DNA from: Mesostigma viride
Lineage: Eukaryota; Streptophyta; Mesostigmatophyceae; Mesostigmatales; Mesostigmataceae
Direction: 5' to 3'
Assembly (NCBI GenBank): GCA_009746045.1
Contig: RPFO01000667.1
Span: 3,614,273-3,678,272, forward strand
DNA: 64,000 nt
The notes below the pieces were generated by a model, which worked only from the letters and a program-made list of their open reading frames with translations, was not told the DNA's origin and did not search any database. The position numbers and the translations under genes were made by a program. Below are positions 45,441 through 57,501 of the stretch, one piece after another; within the stretch, counting starts at the first letter, position 1, and every line of letters begins with the position of its first letter.

Positions 45441-46098
45441 GCTTATACCATCCATTCCATCTCATGTTCCCCTCCCACTGAGGACTTATGCTCACGTGAC
45501 GCAGTCGCGTGTCTATTAATTACTTAATTAATTGCTGGTCACATGCGTAACTTTGGCAATTCTGCGTTGCAGCCGTAACCGATTATACTGGCGTGTGCGC
45601 CTCAAAAAAGCGCATCGAATGCAAGTGGTCTGACCGAATTTGGGGCTCAGACGCCAAAGATCTGAACTCCGCCGTCAGCCATACCGCCGTCAGCCATTTT
45701 CGTATCTCTCATCTCATTCTTCCGAATAATGGCTGCATTAATTAATTAATTTCCTTAATTAATCCTTACCAGTGACGCAGTTACGTAATTGACTAGTTTT
45801 AGGTTCAGGTACGTGGAGCCCAGTGGTTAGGTAGAGGTCGAGGCGAGACAGGAGAACCCCGGCGTATCACTATGATAGTGATACTGACTCAATGAGTCTG
45901 CATTATAGTAAAAAGCTGAAGCTTCGAATTATATATGAAACATATAATACTGAGCCACGAGCCACGAGGTAGCCATGGCTGACGGCGGAGCTCATAACTT
46001 TCACGTTTGAGCACCGAATTCAGCCGAGAACATCACTATCGCTTCGTCTTTCGAAGGCGCACATGCTGATATAATTTTCCGAATCTATTACGCAATAT
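45441..46098. other. Spacer with a perfect 21-bp hairpin motif
   Basis: No gene seen. GTATCACTAT-G-ATAGTGATAC at 45864-45884 is a perfect inverted repeat with a one-base centre. 45815-45850 has a tRNA D-arm-like AGTGGTTAGG, but without a B-box. The last part is probably the 5' untranslated region of the next half-LINE. Confidence 0.4.
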
Positions 46099-47553
46099 AT
46101 GACGAGCAAACGCCCCTCGACGCAACGCAGTTTGGCGGATGCGCTCGGCCATGAAAATCCGTCTGCAGCCCAGGCTGCAGCTTCGCCCTCAGGTCCGGCA
46201 GGCAGCGGTGACACTAGTCGTGCACTGGTGGTCGCCCAGCAACCTCCCGGGCTCAATGCCTCGCCATCGGCATCGCCTGACCCTAAACGCGCCCGCTCAG
46301 CCGCCAAAACAGGAGGGTCTTCACGCCCCTCAGAACCGCGCTTTCGGCCCCGGCCTTTCCAGGTACGTCGATGATTACGACTGGACCAACATGTCTCCGA
46401 CCGATGCTATGACATGCATCTTCTTCGGGGACTACGCTTCGCTTTACGACCTGTGCCTCCATCTCCACGACAACAATCGCCTCCTCACCCCGAACGGCTG
46501 CTGCTGGGTCAACATCCACCTGCTTTTCGGGTGCACCCGCCCCGAACTCCAGCATACCATCCTCAACTCCCTTCTCATGCGCTCCGATGGCGAGATCTGG
46601 GCTCCATCCATCTCCGCCCCCCGCCACACTCCGTTCCATCCTTACGGAAGCCTTACAGCAGCACGTGACCCCCCTTGCTGCCGACGTCTCAGCACTGGGC
46701 GGCACGATAACTGCTGAGCTTCCTCACCTTTCCACCACCGTCGCCTCCACCTCCACTGCCGTTTCCGCCTCCACTGCCGACATCAAAGCCCAGCTCCTCG
46801 ACCTCGACCAACGCCTTCAAGCCACCGCCACCGCCCTTGAGTGCTTGCATGACACCGCCGGCCTCACCGCCCAGGCGGTGAAGGACTGTCATCGCTGCCC
46901 AGCCGGCACCTGCTGGCCCGGCCAGTGATGTTCCCTCCACCTGGGCGGACTTGCTTAAGCATCATCATACCACCTCCACCACCTCCACCATCGCGGCACA
47001 ACTCAAGCAACAAGCCCTCGACCTTCGCGAGGCGGCCGAGCTCGACAAGCGCAGCCACAATGTCATCGTCAAGCACCTCGACCAGCCGGCAGGTGAGACC
47101 CCGACGAGCCTTCTCGCGGCACTTAAGCACGACATTCTTGCCCCCATGCAACTCACTGGTGAGCTGCAGATGTCGGCTGTCCGCCTCCCCGGCCCGCGCG
47201 CGGGGTAAGGCTGGCCCGGCACCTGTGCTTCTCACCTTTAACCCATACATGGGGGACAAGCTGGCGTTCCTTACATGGGGTAAGGCTGGCCCGGCACCTG
47301 TGCTTCTCACCTTTAACCCATACATGGGGGACAAGCTGGCGTTCCTTAAATGCCGCAAGAAGCTCTCGGAGACTCGCTTCACGCTGGACGACGACTTGAC
47401 CCTGGCCCAGCAACAGCGGCGACGCGAGCTATGGCCGACCTGACCTTCAGCTCCGGCAGCGCGCAGGGGGGAAGCCGGTGTACTGGAGGGGGGCGGTCAT
47501 CCACGTTGACCACAAGCCCTGGCATGCAGGCCCCTCCTGCCACCTCAGACTAG
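46099..47553 (+). pseudogene. L1-type ORF1 of half-LINE copy C, several frameshifts
   Basis: The ATG at 46099 gives an Ala/Pro/Ser-rich N-terminus to about 46370. The frame then changes to a block with DYDWTNMSPTDAMTCIFF and LHLHDNNRLLTPNGC, then to a coiled-coil-like Thr/Ala/Leu block (46620-46925), to SHNVIVKHLDQPAGETP (about 46990-47205), and to the PVLLTFNPYMGDKLAFLK RRM-like end with the conserved tail. A 75-bp in-frame tandem duplication at 47204-47353 doubles GKAGPAPVLLTFNPYMGDK. At least four frameshifts make it a pseudogene. Confidence 0.6.
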
Positions 47554-48027
47554 GGAACATATACCAGTAGTGTAGATTAGTCAGGCTTAGCCTAGCATGT
47601 GGCCCACGCGCATGTGCGCCCATAATGGCCCCCATGGATGATGCCTTCAGTATTTAGCTACGCCATGCCTACAATGGGACCTCCCATGGATGTTGCAGTC
47701 AGCATTTAGCCATGCTATGCCTACGCAGGGAGCTACTCTCTGCTGAGATGCCATGTGTACACCAGCTATAGCCTAGCCGCATACCTTCCACCCCATGTCA
47801 TGCAGGCCTTCTAGGCCCTCTCCTCAAGCCGCCTTGTGTGCTTGTGCTTGTTTAGGAGGCATGAACCATCATGGCGGTGCAGGTGCACCTTGTGCACCCA
47901 GAGCAGGTGATAGTTGTACATCCTACACCTGCAGGTTGTCGCCCTGATTGTATTACAAACCCATAGATGCCCCTTTCTCAGGGCTATGTGTTACATATGC
48001 TCCCCGCGGAGCTATGATTTAATTGAA
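46099..48027 (+). mobile_element. Half-LINE copy C, second subfamily, full 3' end
   Basis: ORF1 (46099-47553, broken) runs straight into about 470 bp of 3' untranslated sequence that matches the insert at 6686-7141. It ends with a TTTAATTGAATTATA tail near 48010-48027. No ORF2. The ORF1 resembles that of copies A and B at both ends (PSASPDPKRAR; TLDDDLTLAQQQRRRELW), so this is a diverged subfamily with the same ORF1-only plan. Confidence 0.65.
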
Positions 48028-48479
48028 TTATAGTAATGGACTCTGATATAACGACAACACTTGTAGTAAAGCCAAAGCTACTGGAAATAGGTGCCATGAG
48101 ATGATGTCAATATTTCATTATGTAATTATATTTGTAACTAAAAAAGACTTTTTATATATACAAATGAAAAGTTCAACTGAAAAGCTCGAGCAAGTAGGAG
48201 TAAAACAAGTCAAGTTAGAAGGAAGATGTCAGTTTTCTGTGTTATCGGTACCAAATCACCATGCAATGCTATTATATACATACTTAAATCAGAGTAAAGG
48301 CCGGCACCCGCGTAAAAATAAACAAAGCCAACGCTAACAAGGGATATTATATACATAGTGCAACTAATGGGAGAGCAATAATCCCGCAAAATTAGGAAAC
48401 ACTGTCTTCCTTTGCACAGCTCCCCTGCGCCAAAAGCATCCTCGACATAGCACACAATTGGTCTCATGGGCAAACCGAA
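48028..48479. other. AT-rich spacer, no gene seen
   Basis: Low-GC sequence between the half-LINE tail and the stop codon of the - strand gene. It would contain that gene's 3' untranslated region. Confidence 0.4.
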
Positions 48480-51400
48480 TCACCTCTGGATCCCCACTCT
48501 GATATTTGACGCGCTACCATCGAACATCATCTGGTTGGCCGCCTCAACTGCCTCATAGGCCGCCGAGGGCGACCGCATGTGCAGGCCCAGGAAGAAGCAG
48601 CACTCGCTGACTGCCACGCGGCCTATCCTGGCCATGATTGTGATCCCAAGCACCTCGTCTGGCCCCCACCGCACCCTGATCGCGTCGCATATCGACTGCA
48701 GGAGCGCCTGCATGCTCGCCTCACTGGCATCTGTCACGAAGTCCATCACGCGGGCGCCATCGGGCAGGCTGGCAGGGACCTCCCGGGACACCATGTAAAT
48801 CACCCCCCTTTGCGACTTGCTAATCTCAGTCGGGGAGAAGAATGGAGCACCTGGCGTCCCCAAGGGAGAGTGGCCCATGAGTGCCACCGCGGCGGCTTTC
48901 ACGATCCCCTCCAGCTCGTCCAGGCTCATGTGTCTTCGGGACACGATCACCCTATCGCGGCCCAGCCTAGCTCCAGGCAACCCGGCCCCTTTGAAAGAAA
49001 GGTCGCCCTCGCAACGCTTGGTCTCATCACCACCCTGGTCTCCGCCAGGGTGCATGATCTCGGCCTGCAGCAGTGCCACTTGACCGATCGCCCCTCTTGC
49101 GGGTATGTTCTGGATGCCGCTCCGCGGAAGGTGGCAATTCGACCCTGCGGACATGCCATTTGTCAACAGCCTGCCAGTCACCATCTTGTTCGGGTCGACC
49201 TCAGCAGAGACTCGCCCCGCCCAAGGCACCAAGGAAGGGGTCCTCACCGGCCTCTCCTGGACCACGGCCACGACCGGGTCGACCCTAGCCCACCGCCTGG
49301 GGGCGCCCTGGCTGAGTCTGCCCAGCCATTTCTTCCAGAGGCCGCACCAGGGCTGCCCGCGCGTGGCACGCCACGTCTGGTCGCGCTTGGCTTGGGGCGG
49401 CGGGCAGTCGGTGAACAAGGGTGCATCCCCGCTGGACCCGCTGGTGATCTCCCCCACCTCGAGGTGCAGCCCATCAGGTTTATTGACCACGCTGGATGTT
49501 GTCGCCATCGATGAGGCTGAGGCTGATGCCAAACTGTCCTTGGCCATGAGGGGGCCGGAGCAGTCCGAAATGCTGGCACCCTGCCAGGGAATGTCCATCA
49601 GCTCCCCTGCCGTGCTCAAGTCCCACGCATCGGCGGCATGCATCGGGTTGCACTGTCCTGGCTGGAGCTGCAATTGAATGACACCCTCAAGGGACATACA
49701 GCTAGGCCGAGACCTCTCACCTTCCAACTCATCCCGCAAATGCTGAGAAGCAAGAAGCTGGCTTCCCTGCATATCCTCAGATCCGACAAATGCGGAAAAA
49801 TTCGCTTCAACTGTTGGCATTTCATGATCCAGAGAAGCGTATATACACAGTGGTGCCGGCATTCGCCATCCCTGGCCCAGGACCTTCGCCTCAGGGAAAT
49901 AACAGCCAGGGACCACACCAGGAACCACGCTCAAGGTAGGAGGGACCCCCTCTTCTGCATATGCAGTGGCCCCTCCCCTGCCATGGTCATGCATCCGTGA
50001 TGGCCACACCGACAGGGGCGCGTCCTGTGGCCGGCTGGGTCCCTGGGCGGCCTGGCGGGCAGTAGACTGGCAGAGGTCGTTGGGGATGCATTTGACGCCA
50101 CTGGTCGCGTCCACGGGGTCATTGCATGCAATGGCGAGCAGCGCTTGCGGCAGGTGGCGGCTGCTGATGGAGCCCGACACGTGGCAACGCTCGGGGGCTG
50201 CGAGGTGGGAGGCATGAGTGAACATCAATTAATCATCCCCATGCAGTCATGCATGCCCGAGCATCGGGTTGACCGTAAAAGTTCGCGCCACACATAGATC
50301 GAGTGTGTCATCAGCAGAAGATCGGACCACAGGGGCTATGGGGGTCGAGGGCAAGGGTGGAGGGGGCTGAGCACATATCTTCCAAAGAATGCATGATTCG
50401 CCGAAGCCTGACCGGTGAAACCCGCAATATCAGCCGCATTGGCACTGCAACATGCGTGCCTATGTGCGCACGCGTGCATATGTATCTAGAGCAACACAGT
50501 TTGTGCCAGAACTGACTATAGGCCGCATCAGCCGTATATGCTACCAGTAAGGCAGACAAGGCAAGCTAGTCGCTGGTACAGTTCATCAATAGAATGGAAT
50601 TCTAGCTGAAAGCTCAGACTGCTGAAACCCCACTCTAAAATTCAAAATGTCTAGCTTAGAGCTCCAATCTGAACATACATTTGAACACTTGAGCATCATG
50701 CCTGCAATCCGAGCATCAATGTCGATATGGAAAAGACTGCTTGCATCCTTAGTTGGCTGTACAAAAGCGCTCTGACTGACAGATTAACCTATATCATGCA
50801 TCAAATGAAACAAATCTGCGCGCAAAATACACGGCATCCAACCAGGATCTGAAAACAAATTGCCTTGACGTACCCTCAACCGTCTCTGACTCGTACCTAG
50901 AATGAGTTCCACCAGTTGCACAGACAATCTGGCCGCTGTTATTTAACTCCTCGACCATACAATTAACTAAAAACTGCCCAGACTGTGGCTGACAACTGGC
51001 GCATCATGGCTCATCACTATAGTTCTGCCCATAAATCACAACCTTTTTTTTAGCCACTTACCCGCACACCGTTGTCTGGATGGCTTAATAGAGCCTCTCG
51101 TTTGGCATGCCTCTCCCTTTGTCAATGACTCGGCGATGCTACCAAAGAGCCCAGGCAGAATTGGTCCAGCCTTCTCATCCAATTCCACATTCAAAGCTGT
51201 AGTGGCGTCACACCACACCACTGCACTAGCCCCAAGAATAAAGGGGCGTAATGACACAGAGGACTCAGCGACACTTGACACTGCCCGTAGTCCTGGTTGC
51301 TCGCTGGAAAAGGGAATGATAGAAGCCAGTACTCTATCACAAAGACAGTGGCTCTCATGCCCAGCTGTCAGTCCTGGCTGTATTGAGTGCAGTCTCTTCT

Positions 51401-51809
51401 GCTGCTCTCTGCCTTCTGGCTTGGCTAAAATAGTATTCCACGGGTGCTTGCAGCCTAGGACCGGGGCCCAGTGCTCAAATTCTGGCATGCGCATGGGTGC
51501 GCCAAAGATCCCGCCAAAAGGTGTTTGCAGGGTGCCCGTGCCCGACGTGCACGATGCGAGTTCATGCTGCATCGCTAACACGCCTGACAAATGACACATG
51601 GCTGTGCTGACATGGTTAGTTTGTGCCACGTGTCCTGTAGTGATGGCCGGCCCAGCGTAGGCCACTCTTCGTCCCAGCTGCTGGGTAAAGGTCATGCCCG
51701 TAGCACTGGCTTGGTAATGAACTTGCTGCCAATCCAACATCTCTTCGATGTCGCTGGATGCAAATGCTGCGCTCACATGCCCCATTGGCTTCAGGTGCTC
51801 ACTGCACCT
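48480..51809 (-). CDS. Host gene with C-terminal MoaE-like domain (at least two exons)
   Basis: Two - strand coding blocks, 51809-51062 and 50197-48480, join in frame: donor GCGG/GTAAGTGG, acceptor CCTCCCACCTCGCAG/CCCCCG, phase 1 on both sides. The upstream block is of unknown type, Gly/Ala/Ser-rich without membrane segments. The downstream block has about 420 disordered-looking residues, then a domain of about 140 residues from about 48900 to the end. This reads like the large subunit of molybdopterin synthase: SQRGVIYMVSREVP, AIRVRWGPDE, ITIMARIGRVAVSE, a hydrophobic strand, HMRSPSAAYEAVEAANQMM. In MoaE that enzyme adds sulfur to precursor Z, using a His-Arg pair and two lysines near the C-terminus. 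Here the His-Arg spacing is altered and the lysines are missing, so it is probably not catalytic. The 5' end is uncertain. Confidence 0.5.
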
Positions 51810-51869
51810 GTCAGGGTCAGTGACCGTGAGGGTGTAATTGATGTGGGAGTTGCGATGCATATGCATATA

Positions 51870-52599
51870 TTAGGATGGAGGGATGCCATTTACAGGCAAA
51901 TGTCAATATCAGCAAAATTAATTCACCAGGACACTGAGGCTGCAAGCAAGTCGCCCAGGGCTGCAATGATGGTTTTAATTTACAAAGCCACCAATATGTA
52001 CAGAATCATGCACAACACAGATATCTATAGGTTCACGTAGACTGCACTCGGGCACTAGCTGCAAGCACTGCCACATATTAGAACAGGACATTAATATTAA
52101 CGCTTCGCGAGGGTGACCTCGTTTGGGATAGCTTTCCAGTTTAAATAACAGTCTGACAGTACCATAATTGGTCTAGTGGAGTACATGGAAAATCACTGCA
52201 AAAAATAATCATTTGAATTCAGATCCATCTATAAAATTCTAACCAATCATAATGATGTGATACAAGTACATATACGATTTAAATAGATACAGATTATGAA
52301 AACCATCAGATCTAAATGTCACTTCGAATGTACTAGGCTGCCATGATGACCTTGTGCCAGCAATGTCAATTACTTGTTAATTGTCCTAATGTCAGATGCA
52401 TGGTCTTACTTTCAGGTATTAAAGCAATTGTATTAGTACTATTATCAGCAATATTACCATGGCAACCCTGCAACCAAGGCGTGCCATGCCTATACCCATG
52501 CAATTAACCGTGATAGACAATGGTTACTTTCACTCCTGAACCGCTCGAATGATGATCCTAGTAGTGCAGTCATTGCGACAACACAACAAAAACTAAGAG
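51870..52599. other. AT-rich stretch, probably intron, nothing recognised
   Basis: No coding-like frame, no repeat found by eye. 50230-51055, between the two joined exons of the - strand gene, is likewise plain intron. Confidence 0.4.
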
Positions 52600-52860
52600 T
52601 TGTGCCGCGCCATGTATGGTGTCAGAGCCTAGGTACTGCATGTCTGAGTGATCGATTTGACGTACCGAGCCATCGTCGATGATCTCAGCGACGTCGCCGA
52701 TCAACAAGGTATACTGCATATACAGATGTAGGCGCCTCGAACCCTCATCAAGCATTGCGATCTTGGCTTCAAGGCGCAGCTCCAACGTACACAGAGATGC
52801 GCTGGCCCTAACCCGAAGTGCTGTCGCGGAAACGGATGAGCCTTGATGATGCAGAGACAC
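52600..52860 (-). CDS. Possible upstream exon of the MoaE-like gene
   Basis: A - strand frame with a helical, coding-like segment (TLELRLEAKIAMLDEGSRR, LLIGDVAEIIDDGS) has a strong donor, GGCTCG/GTACGT, at 52666-52665. Its phase (0) does not fit the acceptor I chose at 51810, so either another exon lies between or this is a different gene. No family recognised and no obvious start codon. Confidence 0.3.
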
Positions 52861-53073
52861 TCTCCTAGTGAAATGTCAGTGCCTGCGATCGAGGAAACGG
52901 CCTGGCAGCGCCACACACGTAGGAAATTGTTAAGTACGTTGGCATTGATGGTAAAATAATTTGAAGAAGACATTATTAATGCATTCGTCCATTTATACGA
53001 TAAACAAATGGTCTACTATGAATTAATCATGATGTACACTAGTTATATATAGTAGTATATATATTTTTTTTCC

Positions 53074-53217
53074 TCCCGTTAGGCGTTTCCATTGGTCTTA
53101 TCGTACTTCGTAGTATAGAGCTTTGACATGGCTCTGTATATAGGTTTATAGCTGGGCGTTTGCTTTGGTTTGAGTGATTTCACTCTGCTGTAAGTAATTA
53201 TATTTTTAATATATATT
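53074..53217 (+). mobile_element. Short 3'-end copy of the restriction-endonuclease LINE
   Basis: 144 bp from CCTCCCGTTAGGCGTTTCC to GTAAGTAATTATATTTTTA match, in opposite orientation, the 3' ends at 19355-19490 and 12876-13020. Flanks are TATATATATTTTTT-like on both sides (53052-53072 and 53208-53221), consistent with a TSD of about 13 bp in an ATATAT target. Confidence 0.75.
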
Positions 53218-53229
53218 TTTTCGAACGCG

Positions 53230-53844
53230 GCAGCACATAGACGACGTAACAGGCGCGTAATTAATTTAAGATGAAGCTTCAATGTAAGCGCGCTCTGCGC
53301 CACGCCCGTCAGGTACGTCCACGAGCCGAGCATGGGCTCTTCCATTAGTACATCACATTAACAACGTACAGCACCCCCCACCATTATTAGTGCCCTTACC
53401 GCTACATGATCTCAAAGTATGTCCACTCTGAGTCCTCTGGAGAGGACTGACTGAGTTGCTACAAACGACGTGTTGATATTAAATACTTTGATGATTGTAC
53501 AGCTGATCATTCACCACCGTCGGCTAGTGCTAGATGTCATGACCAGTTTTCCCGCGCCATAGACACGTGAACATTAGAAGTGCGCCTAAATACTATACGT
53601 TAACGTACGGAATGAAGTAATCAAAGGAAAATTGATATACGCGTGTAATTGTGCGGCTAGCTAGACGCTAGCACTAGCTAGCTAGCGCTCGAAGCGGGCA
53701 GCCACCGGCGGCGCCCGGCCGCCAGCTGCCTGCAGCACGTGCGCGCCTAATATAAATATATATATATGGAACTGCAAGTGTAGAAGAGTCTCTTATCCAT
53801 GCAAGTGATCTGCAATCGAACGTGCAGCTAGCTAGCTGCTACTA
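53230..53844. other. Noncoding spacer
   Basis: No gene seen. 53640-53700 is rich in GCTAGC/AGCTAG palindromes, and 53750-53770 is a short (TA)n. Confidence 0.4.
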
Positions 53845-53852
53845 GTAATTGG

Positions 53853-55168
53853 CCAGGTTGGCAAATACGTGCGTATTGTCAAAATAAATACGGCAATACG
53901 CGTTTTTTTGGCCCCGACGTACTATACGCGTATTTTGTCAGGAATACGTGATTTGGACTTGGAAATTTTTGAGGTTCGAGCTGGGGCAGCGCTTGGCGCC
54001 AGGCCAACCGGACCGTGGCGCGGCGCCTACCTTTACCAAGATTTTCTACTACGAACTAGGCAGCTTTTCGCAAGTCCAGTAATGACTTGGCAGTTGGCAA
54101 GCTAGCTGAAGCCTGAAATTACACGGAGTGAGTGCCAGCACGATGAAAATGCCAGCTGTGCTAGGAACGTGGTACTTGTAACACAGCCTGTATCAGCCTG
54201 TATTGCATGGCGGTGTGCCATTGGATTTTGTCGCCAAGGGCAATCGCGTTTTTGCAGCCATGCCAGAAAAAGGGCCAGAGCATAATCTTGTAACGAAAAG
54301 AACCAGTTGTCTTGGTGAAGGATGCGCTGGGGGAAACGGTTTCGCAGCTGAAGTTTAGCTGCTCATTTTGCGGCCACAATTTTACCAGTGGCGATGGCAA
54401 GCAGATTAGTGCGACCCGGATGCACGCACATTTTGCGGGCATCGCAGGGCAGGGCATAGATGCTTGCCCTGACGCAAAGAGTGGGGAGAAACGGAGGTCA
54501 GAATTCCAGGAGTTGTTGAGCAAGAAGGCCGGGCTGAAGGCGAGGAAGCAGCAGCACATTAGCTTCAGGACAATGGTGGAGAGCGGCCACGGCCTTGCTT
54601 CGGCCGGGGTCGGCAGGTGCAGGAGATCCTCGCCATGCATGCAGCAGACAATCACGAGGTTTGTGAGCCCCATAAACGAAGAGGAATGCCATCTCCTGGT
54701 GGTGAATTTCTTTGTTGAGAATGCTATTTCCTTTCACGCGGCTCAGAGCCGCTCTTTCAAGGCGATGATTGCCGGCCTTAGTCAGTACAAAGGGCTGATC
54801 ACTGCTCCCGGACTTGGCATGCACAATGAATCCTTGCAAGGAATGTGCACATGCAGTAATGGGTAAATTATGGTGGCAGGTTGGTAGGGAATAAGTGCAA
54901 GGAATGTGCACATATTGCATTAAAAATTTATGGCAGGCTCAGGTGGGGAATAAGTGCAAGGAATGGTGCAGATTAAATTATGCCTTCCACCATAATTTAC
55001 TGATCTCCATGCATAACTATGCCCCCTAAGGCCTAAACCCTAAAGGCCCATTCATAACCATGCTGCACACTGCCACGTATTCTGGTGACGTATTCTGCCA
55101 TGCTCCACGTATAATACTCGTATTTTGAGGCCGACGTATTTGACGTACCGACGTATTGGCCAACCTTG
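53853..55168 (+). mobile_element. hAT transposon, 1,316 bp, 8-bp TSD
   Basis: GTAATTGG is duplicated at 53845-53852 and 55169-55176. The ends CCAGGTTGGCAAATACGT and (complement) CAAGGTTGGCCAATACGT are imperfect TIRs of hAT type. Subterminal regions carry many TACGT/ACGTA motifs (TACGTGCGTATT, ATACGCGTATT on the left; GACGTATT on the right), as hAT transposases usually require. The inside encodes only the N-terminal part of a transposase. Confidence 0.85.
54312..54866 (+). pseudogene. Truncated hAT transposase: BED finger plus N-terminal domain
   Basis: The 184-codon frame shows a BED-type zinc finger (FSCSFCGHNFTSGDG, TRMHAHFAGIAGQGIDACPD: C-x2-C ... H ... C). A linker follows, then the helical segment ECHLLVVNFFVENAISFHAAQSRSFKAMI that precedes the catalytic core in hAT transposases. 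The RNase-H core and the dimerisation domain are missing; the frame ends at 54866. The upstream frame to 54312 may start earlier than the first codon here, as it is GTG. It may still bind DNA, but it cannot catalyse transposition. Confidence 0.7.
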
Positions 55169-55176
55169 GTAATTGG

Positions 55177-56831
55177 AGGACACTGCACTAGACCACGTTC
55201 ATTAGCCATATTCATGCAGGCTTGACAATGCGGAACAGAACATCGAACTCAACGAAGAATAGTTCTGCTTTATATATATACATATCATGTTCATCGAGAA
55301 TGATAAATGACGGAGGTGAGATGGGCATGCAACGTACATACGGAAAAACCCGAAAAGAACTAGAAGAACCCTAAAGATCGAGAATATATAATTAACATAC
55401 TAGACAGTAGTAGTGATCGTAATAAAATGCCTTGCGTTGTGGTGAAAGATCATAGCATATACATACATGATCGATGAAGCGACTGGCTGCATATTATACA
55501 TATTGTGTGATCATGAAAGTTCTGCAGATTGCATAATCACTAGTTGTTGACGTGATCATGCAGACCACGATATTATATACATGCGCATGCACTAACGTGT
55601 TAATATTGTGAATTAGCAGCTGCTGGCCGCGGCCGGCCGCCGCAAATACTCTCCCCTGGCCGCTTTCAGCTGTCAAACTTACCAGCATTCATCTCGCTTA
55701 CGTCCAAATTGAAACCTTGAGCTCTCGACATTAATCGTTGCTGCAGTTGATTTGAATGACAAGATTTATTAAAATAAATGTAGTGCCGCATTTGGCGACG
55801 CTTTGACGCCTGACGGCACGGCATGGAAAAGTCGGGAATTCTACTGTACAGTAATAATTTGCAAGCGACAAGCGAAGCAAACTCGCGGCCCACTCCCACG
55901 AAACTCAACTCAACTCCCGCGTGTAAACCCGTGGAGCGCCCTGTCAACGCCAGGTCGCACAAACAAGGGTTTTCCCAAGGTTAAACTCGCAAGACTTAGT
56001 GGACGGAAGGCCTCCATTGGACAAACAACTCATGGACGATATTTACTGTCGGCATTCCTGAGATTCGGCAGCTGTAACATGAAGATTCTAGTACCCATAT
56101 CAGGGATGCAATATTCGATGACCACATGGCGCATGATGCGACATCTTGCACCGAGATCCAGTCATTGGTATCTCAGTACCTGAGTAAATGTTGTTGTTGT
56201 TGTTCCTGATTCATTTTCTGATTCCCTCATTAATAGCAGTATCTGAATGCATAACTCCGTCGTTAATATCAGTATCTGTCTATGTGAATGCATATCTAGA
56301 GGAGTCTAATCTAGAGTGTGTTCACTTCAGTTATGTTTCTGGGTGAGTGGGGATATTCTGAGTAACTGGGTATATTCTCTTCAGTTATGTTTAACTATGC
56401 ACCAGGCCATCAGCTGATACCGTCCGTCGTATCCCGCGAGTACCGGGCCCGGCTGGCCGTCATTTCTGAGCCGTCGTTTTATAACCATGTCGGGCTGGGA
56501 ACGTGATCGACATTAAAACCGCAGTAATAAAATTTAACGGATAGTTTACGGATTCGGGCTGCGGCGCAGTTAATTATTAAAGATCTTTTTACCCCAGCTT
56601 TGCCCCAGGTTCTGTGATTCTGTCAGTCTCAGTCAGTTGGATCACCCGCCGGTCATAGGCTCATAGGCCATAGCTCGACAGAGGTCAGAGAGAGTACATG
56701 TATATCCTAGCCAATGTTCTGTTGCGCGGGGATCAACTCAACTCAACAACCAATCAACCATGTTCTGTTGTGGTGCGGTACTCCTAGTGCCAGGCTGGAA
56801 CTTGGGGAGTTTTCGTGTCCATGAGGTCATG
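55177..56831. other. Noncoding spacer with one LINE 3' fragment
   Basis: 55292-55375 (GAGAATGATARATKACGGAGGTGAGA, then GGGCATGCAAC and CGGAAAAACCCGA) matches the 3' untranslated region of the big LINE at 13220-13300, again beside TATATATATA (55272-55283). The rest, to 56831, has no coding-like frame. 56188-56202 is a short (GTT)n. Confidence 0.5.
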
Positions 56832-57501
56832 ATTCATGATCTACCAACCGCTGTGTTAGTTTATTTGCAATGCAGCTATGGCGGCGTGAGGGCTAGCAGG
56901 AGCCAGAGTTGACCATTGGCGACCGGAAGGATACCAGCTGATTCGTCGCAAAAAGGTGCGTCTAACGAACTCTTTTTTGCCTGGAACAAAGCCGTCACTG
57001 AAACGGTGCGGCCAACAGGCGCCCGGCTTGCAAGGTGCAAACCCGGCCCTGTAGCCACACTGTTTTCAGTGACGGCCTCCCTCCCATGGCTGTTTCATAG
57101 CGAGGCTAGGCCAGGATACGAACACCCATTGGCAATGTGGCGCTGGCACGGGCCAGCCCCTTTGGATGGGCCAGTAGTTACCCCGGGGCCTAGTCTCCTA
57201 CAAAAAGGAAAACCCTTTAACAGGCGCTGGGACTATGGAATAGTCCGTGCCACACACGGTGATTGGAAATCGCCCAGACACCTTTTACAACACCAGCCGA
57301 CATTACATGGACAAGGATGTAATGTGGCTTTAACATCTCAGCTCCCCCTAGATGCAAAGGTAGCCAGCCGCGATGACTTACTAACACGTTTTCTCTCCTT
57401 GTTTCCGTCCCCTCCTCACCACCAACGCAGGGCCGGTGCTACAACTCCATGGCTACATACACACCCGCTACCACAGCAGACAAGGTCAGCGGAAAAATCA
57501 T

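Noticed and set aside
45815-45850. tRNA or SINE head at GAGCCCAGTGGTTAGGTAG
   Set aside because: A D-arm-like motif is present but there is no B-box or acceptor stem within tRNA distance.
51036-52666. Direct joining of the 52666 donor to the 51809 acceptor
   Set aside because: Phases 0 and 2 conflict and produce a stop within three codons, so another exon or a different gene must be assumed.
55033-56183. Short ORFs at 55033-55215, 55666-55962 and 55803-56183
   Set aside because: Composition is like noncoding DNA, with no motif, splice context or overlap with a known element except the hAT end.
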